Shown piece by piece: positions 17,040 to 28,299 of a stretch of DNA of 64,000 nt. The notes below the pieces were generated by a model that was given only the letters and a program-made list of their open reading frames with translations, did not search any database and was not told the origin of the DNA. Both the position numbers and the translations under genes were made by a program. The DNA is taken from NCBI RefSeq assembly GCF_900603025.1, contig NZ_LR026975.1:3038001-3102000 (forward strand). The letters are read 5' to 3'. The DNA comes from Mycolicibacterium hassiacum DSM 44199 (GTDB lineage: Bacteria > Actinomycetota > Actinomycetes > Mycobacteriales > Mycobacteriaceae). Every line of letters begins with the position of its first letter. Within the stretch, counting starts at the first letter, position 1.

Positions 17040-18553
17040 CGGATCACCCGGCCCGCCAGGGCGCGCAGCAGCCGCGACCGACCCTTCGTCGGAACGGTCT
17101 GCACGGCATGGCCTTTCACGCCGAATCGGTGCAGCAGCCGGTTGGCCGCCAGCCAGCCGGTGGTGGCGGCGCGTTCCATCAACGCGACCGGCAGATCGAC
17201 CCGGATGCCGTCTCCGGCGAGCATCACCCGCGCGTCCGGGGTGGCGATGCCGGGCCGGTGGGCGAAGTCGCCGGGCGCGAACCGCGGGCAATCCTGGTGA
17301 CACAGCGTCTGTTCGGCCACCACGGTGGCCTCGCGGGTCTCCGGGTACAGCTCGTGCAGGCGGGCCAGCAGCCAGTCGTGCAGCTGGTCGTAGGGCGGAT
17401 GCACCGCGTAGGCGTGCAGTTCCACCACCGAGCCGCCGGTGCGCCGGGCCCACTGCGCGGCTTCGCGCTCGTAGCGGTCGAGCACGCTGACGTTGTCCAG
17501 CGGGGCTCGTCCTCCGGTGCCGACGAACGCGGCTCGGTCCGCGCGCACCGGGCGGTCCAGCCACAGCCGCTGCACGACGAACGGCGGCGCCACTCCGAGT
17601 CCGGCGACCTGCTTGCGCCAGGCGTCGTCACCGAGGCCGGGCGAGTCGGCCACGATGCGTTGCAGTCCGGCGACGTCGGTGGCCAACACCGCCCCGTCGG
17701 TGTCGATCGCCGTCCCGTCGTCGAGGGTGACCGTCAGCGTCGGGTCGGTGTCGATTCGGGTCACCGCCACCCCGGTGCGGAACTGCACGCCCCGCGACTG
17801 CAGATAACTTCGCAGCGGATCCCACAGCGCCACATCGAAATTGGCGTTGACCACGTCGAACACCAGCCCCTCGCTGGAGCCGAGGAAGTAGATGTGGAAC
17901 ATGGTCGCCAGCTCGGCGGCCGACAGGTCGTGCGGTTCGGCGAAGAAACTGCGGGAGAACACCTCGAACGCCAGATGCCGTGCGGCCTCGGGGAAGTTGA
18001 TGTCGGCCAAGAACGACTGGGCGTCGCGGTCGTCGAGCCGCGCGTAGATGTCCGGCACCGACACCGCGGCCAGCGGCGCGGCGGCCCGGGCGTTGAGCCG
18101 CACCATATCCCGCAGCCGGAACGTCGGGCTGCGCATGGCGAACACCAGCGCGTTCCACGGCGGGGTGGTCGGCAGGCCGCGGAAGGTGTCGCGGCGGCCG
18201 TCGCCGTCGATGAGGGGGTAGTCCTCGACGGGGGTCAGCATGTCCAGTTGCGGATCGACGCGCCGCAGCAGCGCGCGCAGGTTGTAGTACTGGCGGAAGA
18301 ACGCGTGAAAGCCGCGGTTCATCGCCGCCTCGCTGCCGTCGGGCAATCTGTGGCGCCAGCCCGCGACCCGGCCGCCGAGGCACTCCCGCCGCTCCACCAC
18401 CTCGACGCGGACACCGCGTTCGGCCAGTCCGGTCGCGGCGGCCAGTCCCGCGATGCCACCGCCGACCACCACCACGTGGGGCCGCGCCGGTAGCCTCGAC
18501 GCGTTCGGCACCCCGCCGTCGGCGCGGTGGGTGACGCGGCGCCGGTCGGTCAT
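17036..18553 (-). CDS. crtU: Carotenoid desaturase/methyltransferase (isorenieratene synthase type)
   Basis: A 505-residue FAD-dependent amine-oxidase-fold enzyme. The dinucleotide-binding motif VVVGGGIAGLAAATGLAERG is at about residues 29-48, and NRGFHAFFRQYYNLR follows, a signature of CrtU proteins that desaturate and methyl-shift beta-ionone rings to aromatic rings. The C-terminus has VMLAGDGIRVDLP, the FAD-binding end motif. Its ATG overlaps the methyltransferase stop (ATGA). With the cyclases upstream it predicts beta-carotene conversion to beta-isorenieratene or isorenieratene. Confidence 0.88.
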   Translation of the reverse strand: MTDRRRVTHRADGGVPNASRLPARPHVVVVGGGIAGLAAATGLAERGVRVEVVERRECLGGRVAGWRHRLPDGSEAAMNRGFHAFFRQYYNLRALLRRVDPQLDMLTPVEDYPLIDGDGRRDTFRGLPTTPPWNALVFAMRSPTFRLRDMVRLNARAAAPLAAVSVPDIYARLDDRDAQSFLADINFPEAARHLAFEVFSRSFFAEPHDLSAAELATMFHIYFLGSSEGLVFDVVNANFDVALWDPLRSYLQSRGVQFRTGVAVTRIDTDPTLTVTLDDGTAIDTDGAVLATDVAGLQRIVADSPGLGDDAWRKQVAGLGVAPPFVVQRLWLDRPVRADRAAFVGTGGRAPLDNVSVLDRYEREAAQWARRTGGSVVELHAYAVHPPYDQLHDWLLARLHELYPETREATVVAEQTLCHQDCPRFAPGDFAHRPGIATPDARVMLAGDGIRVDLPVALMERAATTGWLAANRLLHRFGVKGHAVQTVPTKGRSRLLRALAGRVIR

Positions 18554-19260
18554 CGGGGTGCCTGCCCGACGAAGGTGTGCACGATGCCGCGCTGCCAGCC
18601 GGGCACGGTCGCGCGGCGGACCGCGGTGAACCCGTTGGCGCGCATCCGGTCACAGAACGCCTGCGCCCCGTCGAACCGGTTGACGCTGCGGCGCAGATAG
18701 CGGTACAGGGTGGCGTCACCGCTGCCCAGCCGCCCGCTGGGGATGATGATCAGGGTGGCGACGAGGTTCCAGATCACGGTCGCCACCACCGAATCGCGCA
18801 CCGAGTACTCGTGCACGGCCAATGTGCCGCCGGGGCGCAGCAGGTCGCAAAAGGCCCGCAGCTGGCGGTCCGGGTCGGCGAGGTTGCGCACCAGATAGGC
18901 GGCCAGGATCGCGTCGAACGGCCCGCCGACACCGGCGCTGCCGAGGTCCTCGATCCGGCTGTGCACGAACCGCACGGTCGGCGGCCAGGGTTTGGCCGCG
19001 GCCCGCGCCAGCATGCCTGCCGAGGCGTCGACGGCGACGATCTCGGCCTTCGGGGCGACCGCCAGCAGCGCGGCGGTCGAGGCACCGGTGCCGCAGCCGG
19101 CGTCGAGCAGCCGCAGCCCGGCGCCCTCACCGGGGATGTCGATACGCCGCGCCGACAGCAGCAGGTGGTCGTGATAGCCCGGATTGGCGCCGACGAGTTT
19201 GTCGTAGGCGGGCGCGCCGGCGTCGAAGGCGCCGGGCAGGTCGTCGTGCGAGAGCGTCAT
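18550..19260 (-). CDS. SAM-dependent methyltransferase of the crt operon
   Basis: 236 residues, class I methyltransferase of the UbiE/COQ5-like kind. SAM motif I is LLDAGCGTGAST (about residues 51-62), acidic motif AEIVAVDAS, and motif III region LLRPGGTLAVHEY. It is embedded by ATGA overlaps on both sides between crtYd and crtU, so it belongs to the pathway. Streptomyces isorenieratene clusters also carry a methyltransferase-like gene (crtT). CrtU shifts methyl groups within the ring and needs no SAM, so what is methylated here is not evident. Confidence 0.82.
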   Translation of the reverse strand: MTLSHDDLPGAFDAGAPAYDKLVGANPGYHDHLLLSARRIDIPGEGAGLRLLDAGCGTGASTAALLAVAPKAEIVAVDASAGMLARAAAKPWPPTVRFVHSRIEDLGSAGVGGPFDAILAAYLVRNLADPDRQLRAFCDLLRPGGTLAVHEYSVRDSVVATVIWNLVATLIIIPSGRLGSGDATLYRYLRRSVNRFDGAQAFCDRMRANGFTAVRRATVPGWQRGIVHTFVGQAPR

Positions 19261-19586
19261 GGGGCCTCCTCGGCGCCGGTGCGCCGGGCGGTCCGGCGAC
19301 GCTCCCACAGCAGCAGGACCGCGGTCACCAGCGCCCAGCCGAACAGGAAGTCCTCGACCGGGATGTCCCACGGAATCCGCACACCGCTGCTGTGGGTCTC
19401 GTTGTAGCGCACGATCGGTGCGCTCAGTTTGGTGAGCCAGCCGTCGACGGGGATCTGGAACCCGAGCACGATCGCGATCGCGATCCAGTATGCGGCGCGC
19501 CGGAACAACCCCGTGCGCAGCACCGCGAGTTCGAGCACCACCACTGCGAGCACCGCCGCCGCCGCGGGCAGGGTGTAGCCGATCAT
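19257..19586 (-). CDS. crtYd: Lycopene cyclase subunit, CrtYd type
   Basis: 109 residues with three hydrophobic segments. It carries IPVEDFLFGW, a match to the PxE(E/D)xxF catalytic motif of heterodimeric lycopene cyclases. The small size, the neighbouring CrtYc and the four-base ATGA overlaps fit the two-subunit actinobacterial enzyme known from mycobacteria and corynebacteria, which forms beta-ionone rings on lycopene in the membrane. A further ATGA links it to the methyltransferase. Confidence 0.85.
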   Translation of the reverse strand: MIGYTLPAAAAVLAVVVLELAVLRTGLFRRAAYWIAIAIVLGFQIPVDGWLTKLSAPIVRYNETHSSGVRIPWDIPVEDFLFGWALVTAVLLLWERRRTARRTGAEEAP

Positions 19587-19927
19587 GATCGCCGCCCCGC
19601 TTCGTGCTCCCGGCGGCGCAGCCTGCCCAACAGGGTGTCGACGGCGTTGTAGGTCAGCAGCCCGCACAGCGGGATGACGACGAAGAACAACATCTCCTCC
19701 AGCGGCATCGCACCGAAAAGCTCGATCCCGATGAGGTATCGGGCGTCGAAGGACCACACCCCGGCGGCGATCGCGATCAGATCCCAGGCGATGAACACCG
19801 CGGCCACCGGCAGCATCGCCGCCGCGGCCCGCCCCGGCCGCCGGTACACCCCGGCGCCGAAGAACTCCAGCGGTGCGGTGACGGCCAGGCACGCGGCCAG
19901 CACCAGCAGGTACTGCAGACGGTCCAT
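19583..19927 (-). CDS. crtYc: Lycopene cyclase subunit, CrtYc type
   Basis: 114 residues with about three membrane segments. It contains MPLEEMLFFVVIP, the PxEExxF motif shared by the small cyclase subunits. It probably pairs with CrtYd to cyclise lycopene to beta-carotene. The ATG lies 2 nt after the crtB stop, and its own stop overlaps crtYd by ATGA. The length is normal for the family. Confidence 0.86.
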   Translation of the reverse strand: MDRLQYLLVLAACLAVTAPLEFFGAGVYRRPGRAAAAMLPVAAVFIAWDLIAIAAGVWSFDARYLIGIELFGAMPLEEMLFFVVIPLCGLLTYNAVDTLLGRLRRREHEAGRRS

Positions 19928-19929
19928 GC

Positions 19930-20886
19930 TCAGCTCCCCGCGCCGTGCACGCGGGCGGCCCAGGCCCGGGCCAGGCCCGCGCCGGCCACCTGCAGCCGCC
20001 GCACCGTGCCGACGGTGGCGCGCTGTGCGAACACGGCGAAATCGATGGCCTCGATGCGGTCGAGGATCTCCGAGTACAGCGTCAGCGCGGCGGCGATGCA
20101 CGGCCGGGACCGCGGTGACAGCAGCGCGATGCCCCCGCGGGCGTAGTCGTAGATGCGCCGGGTCTGCGCGTGCTGGTCGATCAACGCCCGGCGCACCCGG
20201 ATGTCGGTGCGGCCGTTGGCATGACACCACATCAGCACGTCGCGGTCGACGTCGTGGGCGGCCAGCTCGTCGGCGGGCAGGTACACCCGGCCGCGCTGCA
20301 GGTCCTCGTCGATGTCACGCAGAAAGTTGGTGAGCTGAAACGCCTTTCCCAGCGCGGCGGCGTAGGGCGCGGCTTCCTCGGGAGGTCCGACGGTGCCCAG
20401 CACCGGCAGCATCTGCAGCCCGATCACCTCGGCCGAGCCGTACATGTAGCGGTCCAGCGCCGCGCGGTCGGGGTAGTCGGTGACGGTCAGGTCCATCCGC
20501 ATGGAGGCCAGGAAGTCGTCGAACATCTCCCACGGGATGTCGTAGCGCCGCGCGGTGTCCACCACCGCCTCCAGCGCGGGATCGCCGGCCTCGCTGTCGC
20601 CCGCCATCCGGTGGAACAGTTGGGTGGCCAGCGTGTGCAGCCGCTCGGCACGTTCCGCGGTGGACCGCCGCGGGTCCACGTCGTCGAGGACATCGTCGAG
20701 GATGTCGTCGGCGCGGCGGGCGAACCCGTACAGCGCGTGTACGGCGGGCCGCTGCTGCGGGGTGAGCAGCCGGGTGGCCAGGAAGAAGGTCCGGCCGTGT
20801 TCGGCGTTGAGCCGGCGGCAGCGGCGGTAGGCGTCCCGCAGGGCGGGGTCGTGCACACCGGCGGCGTGCAGTTCGGAGCTGATCAT
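19930..20886 (-). CDS. crtB: Phytoene synthase
   Basis: A 318-residue squalene/phytoene synthase joining two GGPP molecules head to head. The two Asp-rich motifs are DDILDD (about 62-67) and NFLRDIDEDLQRGRVYLP (about 185-200), the Mg-diphosphate sites. YGFARRADD is also typical. Its ATG overlaps the crtI stop (ATGA). No signal peptide is present; it acts at the inner face of the membrane. Confidence 0.95.
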   Translation of the reverse strand: MISSELHAAGVHDPALRDAYRRCRRLNAEHGRTFFLATRLLTPQQRPAVHALYGFARRADDILDDVLDDVDPRRSTAERAERLHTLATQLFHRMAGDSEAGDPALEAVVDTARRYDIPWEMFDDFLASMRMDLTVTDYPDRAALDRYMYGSAEVIGLQMLPVLGTVGPPEEAAPYAAALGKAFQLTNFLRDIDEDLQRGRVYLPADELAAHDVDRDVLMWCHANGRTDIRVRRALIDQHAQTRRIYDYARGGIALLSPRSRPCIAAALTLYSEILDRIEAIDFAVFAQRATVGTVRRLQVAGAGLARAWAARVHGAGS

Positions 20887-22397
20887 GTTCGCACCACCCG
20901 GTGGTCGCGGCGCCGGGTCCCGGCGCCGGTGATTCTGTCGGCGGCGAGCCGACCGGACAGCAGGGCCGTGGGCACCCCGACCCCCGGCACCGTCGACCCG
21001 CCGGCCAGCACCACGTTGTCGATGCCGCGCACGGTGTTGCCCGGCCGGAACGGCCCGGTCTGGCCGAAGGTGTGGCTCAACGCGAACGGGGTGCCCGCCA
21101 ACATGCCCTTGCGGGCCCATCCCGCGGGGTCGATGACGTGCAGCAGTTCGGTGTCGTGGCCCAGCGCCGGCATCCGTTCGGTGACCAGCTGCAACATGTG
21201 CTCGGCGTAGCCGGATCCGATGCCTGTCCAATCCAGTTTTCCGACCGCGGTGTTGGGCGCCGGCGCGAGGATGTAGAGCAGGTCCCGGCCGTCCGGCGCC
21301 AACGAGGGGTCGCCGGCGGTGGGCCGGGTCACCAGCAGCGACGGATCGCTCATCAGCCGTCCGTCGTCGACGATGTCACGGAACGTCTGCGTCCAGGCGT
21401 CGCCGAACAGGATGGTGTGGTGACCGACGTCGCCGGTGGCGCGGCAGCCGACGTGGGCCACCACCGCCGACGGCGCCGGGCGCAGCGGCAGCAACCGCCG
21501 CGGTGTGCGGCCGAGCAGCCGATAGGTCTCGGGCAGTTCGGTGGTGAGCACCACCGCGTCGGCGGCCACCCGCTCCCCCGCGCCGGTGTGCACTGCGGTG
21601 ACCCGCCCCCAGTTCCGTTCCAGCCCGCAAACCGGTGCGCCGTAACGGAATTCGACACCGGCGCGTCGGGCCGCGGCGGCCAGCGCATCGGGCAGAGCGC
21701 GCATGCCGCCGGCCGGGAAGTACACCCCGGAGACGGTGTCCATGTAGGCGATCACCGCGTAGGCGGCCAGCGCCTTCTGCGGGGCGACCCCGGCGTAGAG
21801 GGACTGGAACGTGAACACCCGGCGCAGCCGCTCGTCGGTGATGAACCGGGCCACCATCCGGTCCCAGCCCCGGAACCCGCCCGCCGTCGCCAACCGGACC
21901 AGTTGCGGGCGCAGCAGCGCCAGCGGCGAGTCGAAGTTCGCGCCGATGAAGGTGTCGATCTCCAGGCGGTACAACCTGGTGAGCCAGTCGCGCAGCCGCA
22001 GGTACCCGTCGGCGTCGGCGCGTCCGGCGAACCGCTCGACCTCGGCGGCCATCGCGTCGCGGTCGGCGTGCACGTCGACCGTGCTGCCGTCGGCGAACGA
22101 CGCCCGGTAGGCGGGGTCGACGGGGCGCAGTGCCAGCCGGTCCGACAGCGATTCGCCGACCGCGGCGAACACGTCGTCGATGATGTCGGGCATGGTCAGC
22201 ACGGTGGGGCCGGTGTCGAGCCGGTAGCCGTCGATGTCGAGGCGACCGACCCGCCCGCCGGGATGATGTCCGCGTTCGACGACGGTGACCGCACAACCGC
22301 GCCCGGCCAGGTGCAGGGCGGCCGCGAGCCCGGAGAGCCCGGCGCCGACCACGACGACGCGGTGGACATTCGACCCGACGGTGCGCATGGCGGTCAC
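20883..22397 (-). CDS. crtI: Phytoene desaturase
   Basis: About 504 residues. The N-terminal FAD motif reads VVVVGAGLSGLAAALHLAGR, followed by EHHPGGRVG-like substrate-edge residues, and the C-terminus has VVLAGGSTVPGVGVP. It introduces double bonds into phytoene up to lycopene. Two starts are possible: the GTG at 22397 overlaps the crtE stop as GTGA, in keeping with the rest of this operon, and an ATG at 22388 gives three residues fewer. I chose the GTG on that pattern. Confidence 0.94.
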   Translation of the reverse strand: MTAMRTVGSNVHRVVVVGAGLSGLAAALHLAGRGCAVTVVERGHHPGGRVGRLDIDGYRLDTGPTVLTMPDIIDDVFAAVGESLSDRLALRPVDPAYRASFADGSTVDVHADRDAMAAEVERFAGRADADGYLRLRDWLTRLYRLEIDTFIGANFDSPLALLRPQLVRLATAGGFRGWDRMVARFITDERLRRVFTFQSLYAGVAPQKALAAYAVIAYMDTVSGVYFPAGGMRALPDALAAAARRAGVEFRYGAPVCGLERNWGRVTAVHTGAGERVAADAVVLTTELPETYRLLGRTPRRLLPLRPAPSAVVAHVGCRATGDVGHHTILFGDAWTQTFRDIVDDGRLMSDPSLLVTRPTAGDPSLAPDGRDLLYILAPAPNTAVGKLDWTGIGSGYAEHMLQLVTERMPALGHDTELLHVIDPAGWARKGMLAGTPFALSHTFGQTGPFRPGNTVRGIDNVVLAGGSTVPGVGVPTALLSGRLAADRITGAGTRRRDHRVVRT

Positions 22398-23611
22398 GCC
22401 GCCCGTTCGGTACATGCGATGGCCATATCCGCCAACGCGGTTCGCACATCGGGTGTTATCCGGGCATCCTCGATCAGCGCCAGCGACCGGGCCAGCCGCA
22501 TGTCGATCATCCGCTCGACGAGGTCCACCGCACCGGTGGCGATGATCAGTTCGCGCCACCCGCGGATGTCGTCCTCGTCGAGGTGCGGCGCGCCGATCAG
22601 CGCCCGCAGCCGCCGGCGGGCCGCGGCGTCGGCGAGCCGGTACGCGGCGGCGACCACGCTGGTGTACTTGCCCTCGCGCAGGTCACCGGCCGCGGGTTTA
22701 CCGGTGACCGCCGGTGAGCCGAGCAGGTCGAGGAGATCGTCGCGCAGCTGGAAGGCCTCGCCGACCGCGTGGCCGTACCCGGTGAGCACGGTCAGCACGT
22801 CGTGCGGGCAGCCCGCCAGCGCCGCGCCGATCTCCAGCGGGCGGGTGACGGTGTAGTGGCCGGATTTGCGCCGAGCCACCGCCAGCACGGCCGCGAGGGT
22901 GGGCGGCCGCCCGTCGGCCGGATCCGCGGTGGTCAGGTCGCCGAACTGACCGATCGCGAGTTCGGTGCGCATCCGGTCGTAGCGGGGCCACGCCCGGCCC
23001 AGCGCCGATGCCGGCATGCCGCTGTCGCGCAGCATCTGTCCGGCCCACACCAGGCACAGGTCACCCAGCAGCACCGCGGCGGATTCGCCGAACCGGTCGG
23101 AACAGCCCGGCAGCCCGCGGCCGCGGTGCCAGCGGGCGAACGTGAGGTGCGCCGTCGGCCGGCCGCGCCGCAGTGCGGCCGCGTCCATGACATCGTCCTG
23201 CAGCAGCGCGAAGGCATGCAGCAGCTCCAGACTGGCCGCGGCGCGCACGGCCGCCGCGGAGTCGGACGCGGGCGCGTGCGCGCCGCACCGCCAGCCGAGG
23301 TACAGAAACGTCGGGCGCAGACATTTGCCGCCGTCGAGGAACGCGGTGAGCACGTCGGCTGCGACGTGCAGGTGCGCGGCGCGCAGCTCGGGCACGCAGC
23401 GGTCGGCGACGAAGCGGTCGAGAGCCCGGTGTACGGCGTCGGTGAGCGATTTGCGCCAGGTGGCGCGGCTCAGATCGATGTCCGGGTCAGCGGCGAAGGC
23501 CGGACTGGGATCGGCCGCGAGCGAACCCGCGGCGGGGCGGCCCGGTGGGCGGCTCATCGGGCGCGACCGTTCGGGACCGGGGCGGTGGGTGTCGGCATCA
23601 CTCGTCGGCAT
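22394..23611 (-). CDS. crtE: Geranylgeranyl diphosphate synthase
   Basis: A 405-residue trans-prenyl synthase. The first Asp-rich motif is LQDDVMDAA and the second is QLRDDLLDLLG; GGKCLRP is the IPP-binding segment. It condenses IPP with allylic diphosphates to GGPP, feeding crtB. It is the first gene of the crt operon. A disordered N-terminal stretch of about 45 residues precedes the fold, and a later Met (about residue 19) could be the true start. It begins 93 nt after the dapC stop on the same strand, so it has room for its own promoter but could also receive read-through. Confidence 0.92.
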   Translation of the reverse strand: MPTSDADTHRPGPERSRPMSRPPGRPAAGSLAADPSPAFAADPDIDLSRATWRKSLTDAVHRALDRFVADRCVPELRAAHLHVAADVLTAFLDGGKCLRPTFLYLGWRCGAHAPASDSAAAVRAAASLELLHAFALLQDDVMDAAALRRGRPTAHLTFARWHRGRGLPGCSDRFGESAAVLLGDLCLVWAGQMLRDSGMPASALGRAWPRYDRMRTELAIGQFGDLTTADPADGRPPTLAAVLAVARRKSGHYTVTRPLEIGAALAGCPHDVLTVLTGYGHAVGEAFQLRDDLLDLLGSPAVTGKPAAGDLREGKYTSVVAAAYRLADAAARRRLRALIGAPHLDEDDIRGWRELIIATGAVDLVERMIDMRLARSLALIEDARITPDVRTALADMAIACTERAA

Positions 23612-23704
23612 CGTGCATGAGTTACCCGGCCGAGCAGCGGCCGAATCGCGAATCGCGGGCCGAAAGTCCGCCGATCCGCTCGCCCGGTTGCGCGGTGTCC
23701 GAAC

Positions 23705-24829
23705 TCAGGCGGTGAGCCGGTGCACGGCGGCGGCGATGCGCTCGTCGGTGGCGGTCAGCGCGATGCGGACGTGGTGTGAGCCGCCGGGACCGTAGAACTC
23801 CCCCGGTGCGACGAGGATGCCGCGGTCGGCGAGCCAGGCCATGGTGTCGCGGCAGGGCTCGCCGCGGGTCGCCCAGAGGTACAGCCCCGCCTCGGAGTGG
23901 TCGATGGTGAACCCGGCCTCGGTGAGCGCGGGCAGCAGCGCGGCGCGCCGGCGGGCGTAGCGGTTGCGCTGTTTGTGCTCGTGATCGTCGTCGTCGAGGG
24001 CGGCGACCATGGCGGCCTGCACCGGTCCGGGGACCATCATCCCGGCGTGTTTGCGCACCGCGAGCAGCTCGGCGATCAGTTCGGGATCACCCGCGGCGAA
24101 CCCGGCGCGGTAGCCGGCCAGCGACGACGTCTTCGACAGCGAGTGCAGCGCCAGCAGCCCGGTGTGGTCGCCGTCGCACACGTCGGGGTGCAGCACCGAG
24201 ATCGGCGCCGCATCCCAGCCCAGCCCGAGATAGCACTCGTCCGACGCCACGATCGCATCGCGTTCGCGCGCCCAGGCCACCACCTTGCGCAGGTGGTCGA
24301 CACCGAGCACCCGCCCGGTCGGGTTGCTCGGCGAGTTCAGGTAGATCAGCGCCGGCCGCTGCGGTCCGAGCTGGGTCAGGGCATCGGCCCGGACCACCCG
24401 GGCACCGGCCAGCAACGCCCCGACCTCGTAGGTGGGGTAGGCCAGCTCGGGGACCACGATCAGGTCGTCGGGCCCGAACCCGAGCAACGTGGGCAGCCAC
24501 GCGATGAGCTCCTTGGTGCCGATCGCCGGCAGGACCGCGTGCTCGGCCAGTCCGGTGATGCCGAACCGGCGCTGGAGCGCGTTGGCCGCGGCGGCGCGCA
24601 GCGCCGGGGTACCGGCGGTCGTCGGATAGCCGGGCGACGCCGAGGCGGCGGCCAGCGCCGAGCGGATCAGTGGGGAAACCGGATCCACCGGGCTGCCGAC
24701 CGACAGGTCGACGATGCCGTCCGGGTGCGACCGGGCGCGCGTGGTGACGTCGGCCAGCGTGTCCCACGGGAAGGTGGGCAGCGTCGCGGAGCGGCGCGGG
24801 CGCCCCGCGTGGCTACGCTCCGCGGACAT
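23705..24829 (-). CDS. dapC: N-succinyldiaminopimelate aminotransferase
   Basis: A 374-residue fold-type I PLP aminotransferase making N-succinyl-LL-DAP in lysine/peptidoglycan synthesis. Visible are YPTTAGTPALRAAAA, the PLP-contact YLNSPSNPTGRVL, SDECYLGLGW and the PLP Lys in LHSLSKTSSLAGYR. FPWDTLADV near the start is the mycobacterial DapC N-terminus. It starts 26 nt after fdxC, the same pair as Rv1177-Rv1178. With dapE and dapD it gives three DAP genes in this window. Confidence 0.9.
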   Translation of the reverse strand: MSAERSHAGRPRRSATLPTFPWDTLADVTTRARSHPDGIVDLSVGSPVDPVSPLIRSALAAASASPGYPTTAGTPALRAAAANALQRRFGITGLAEHAVLPAIGTKELIAWLPTLLGFGPDDLIVVPELAYPTYEVGALLAGARVVRADALTQLGPQRPALIYLNSPSNPTGRVLGVDHLRKVVAWARERDAIVASDECYLGLGWDAAPISVLHPDVCDGDHTGLLALHSLSKTSSLAGYRAGFAAGDPELIAELLAVRKHAGMMVPGPVQAAMVAALDDDDHEHKQRNRYARRRAALLPALTEAGFTIDHSEAGLYLWATRGEPCRDTMAWLADRGILVAPGEFYGPGGSHHVRIALTATDERIAAAVHRLTA

Positions 24830-24855
24830 CTGCGAAACCGAGGGCGGGACCGCGG

Positions 24856-25179
24856 TCAGTCCTCACCCTGCGGCGCGAGTTCCTTGACCGCCGGCGGGTC
24901 GTTCTCGGTCAGCCCCACCTTCGAGGCGCCGCCCGGCGAGCCGAGCTCGGTGAAGAAGTCGGCGTTGATCTGGATGTAGGAGCTCCACTGGTCGGGCACA
25001 TCGTCCTCGTAGTAGATCGCCTCGACCGGGCAGACCGGCTCGCACGCCCCGCAGTCCACGCATTCGTCCGGGTGGATGTAGAGCATGCGGGCGCCCTCGT
25101 AGATGCAATCGACGGGGCACTCCTCGATGCATGCCTTGTCCTTGACGTCGACGCAGGGTTCGGCAATGACGTACGTCAC
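24856..25179 (-). CDS. fdxC: 7Fe ferredoxin
   Basis: A 107-residue ferredoxin of the mycobacterial [3Fe-4S][4Fe-4S] type. The cluster ligands are in CVDVKDKACIEECPVDC and CVDCGACEPVCPVEA. The C-terminal extension after the clusters (DDVPDQWSSYIQINADFF) is normal for this group. The GTG at 25179 is preceded by AGGAGACC, a good Shine-Dalgarno, and gives the standard length. It is a soluble electron carrier; the partner is not evident. It is first in an operon with dapC. Confidence 0.94.
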   Translation of the reverse strand: MTYVIAEPCVDVKDKACIEECPVDCIYEGARMLYIHPDECVDCGACEPVCPVEAIYYEDDVPDQWSSYIQINADFFTELGSPGGASKVGLTENDPPAVKELAPQGED

Positions 25180-28043
<2,864 letters not shown>

Positions 28044-28066
28044 CGGTCCGCCGCAACCCCCGGCCG

Positions 28067-28125
28067 GCGAGTGTGCGCATGGCGCCGAGTCGGCCGGCGT
28101 GTCGCGGCCCGACACGCACACTCGC
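28067..28125 (+). terminator. Nested inverted repeat after fadH
   Basis: Outer 11-bp perfect arms GCGAGTGTGCG (28067-28077) and CGCACACTCGC (28115-28125) enclose an inner 6-bp hairpin GTGTCG/CGACAC (28099-28104 and 28110-28115) with a 5-nt loop. It starts 24 nt after the fadH stop. From memory, long palindromes of this GCGAGTGTGCG kind recur between mycobacterial genes. Terminator is the most likely role; no T-run follows. Confidence 0.55.
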
Positions 28126-28225
28126 GGCGATCAGGAAACTGGCGTCGACGGATCCGGTGGTCCGCTGACGGCGCTCCATCCCGCTCCGCCCCGGCGGGCT
28201 TCCAGCTTGGAGTTGCCATCTAATC

Positions 28226-28241
28226 GGTTAAATCTATAACC
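28226..28241. promoter_or_regulatory. Palindromic operator candidate upstream of the acyl-CoA dehydrogenase gene
   Basis: GGTTA, 6-nt AT-rich spacer, TAACC: a clean inverted repeat in an AT-rich pocket (about 28220-28250) of an otherwise GC-rich region, 59 bp before the GTG start. It overlaps possible -10 elements (TATAAC, CTTATA). This is the size and place of a TetR-type operator, as commonly controls fatty-acid genes in mycobacteria. No adjacent TetR gene is present. Confidence 0.4.
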
Positions 28242-28299
28242 TTATATGCACGGACGCGACATGCCGGCCCGCCATCACCCACCGATTGGAAGACCCACC

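Noticed and set aside
20901..22856. Open frame of about 650 codons on the + strand, antisense to crtI and crtE
   Set aside because: It spans two genes with proven motifs on the other strand and has no recognisable domain of its own.
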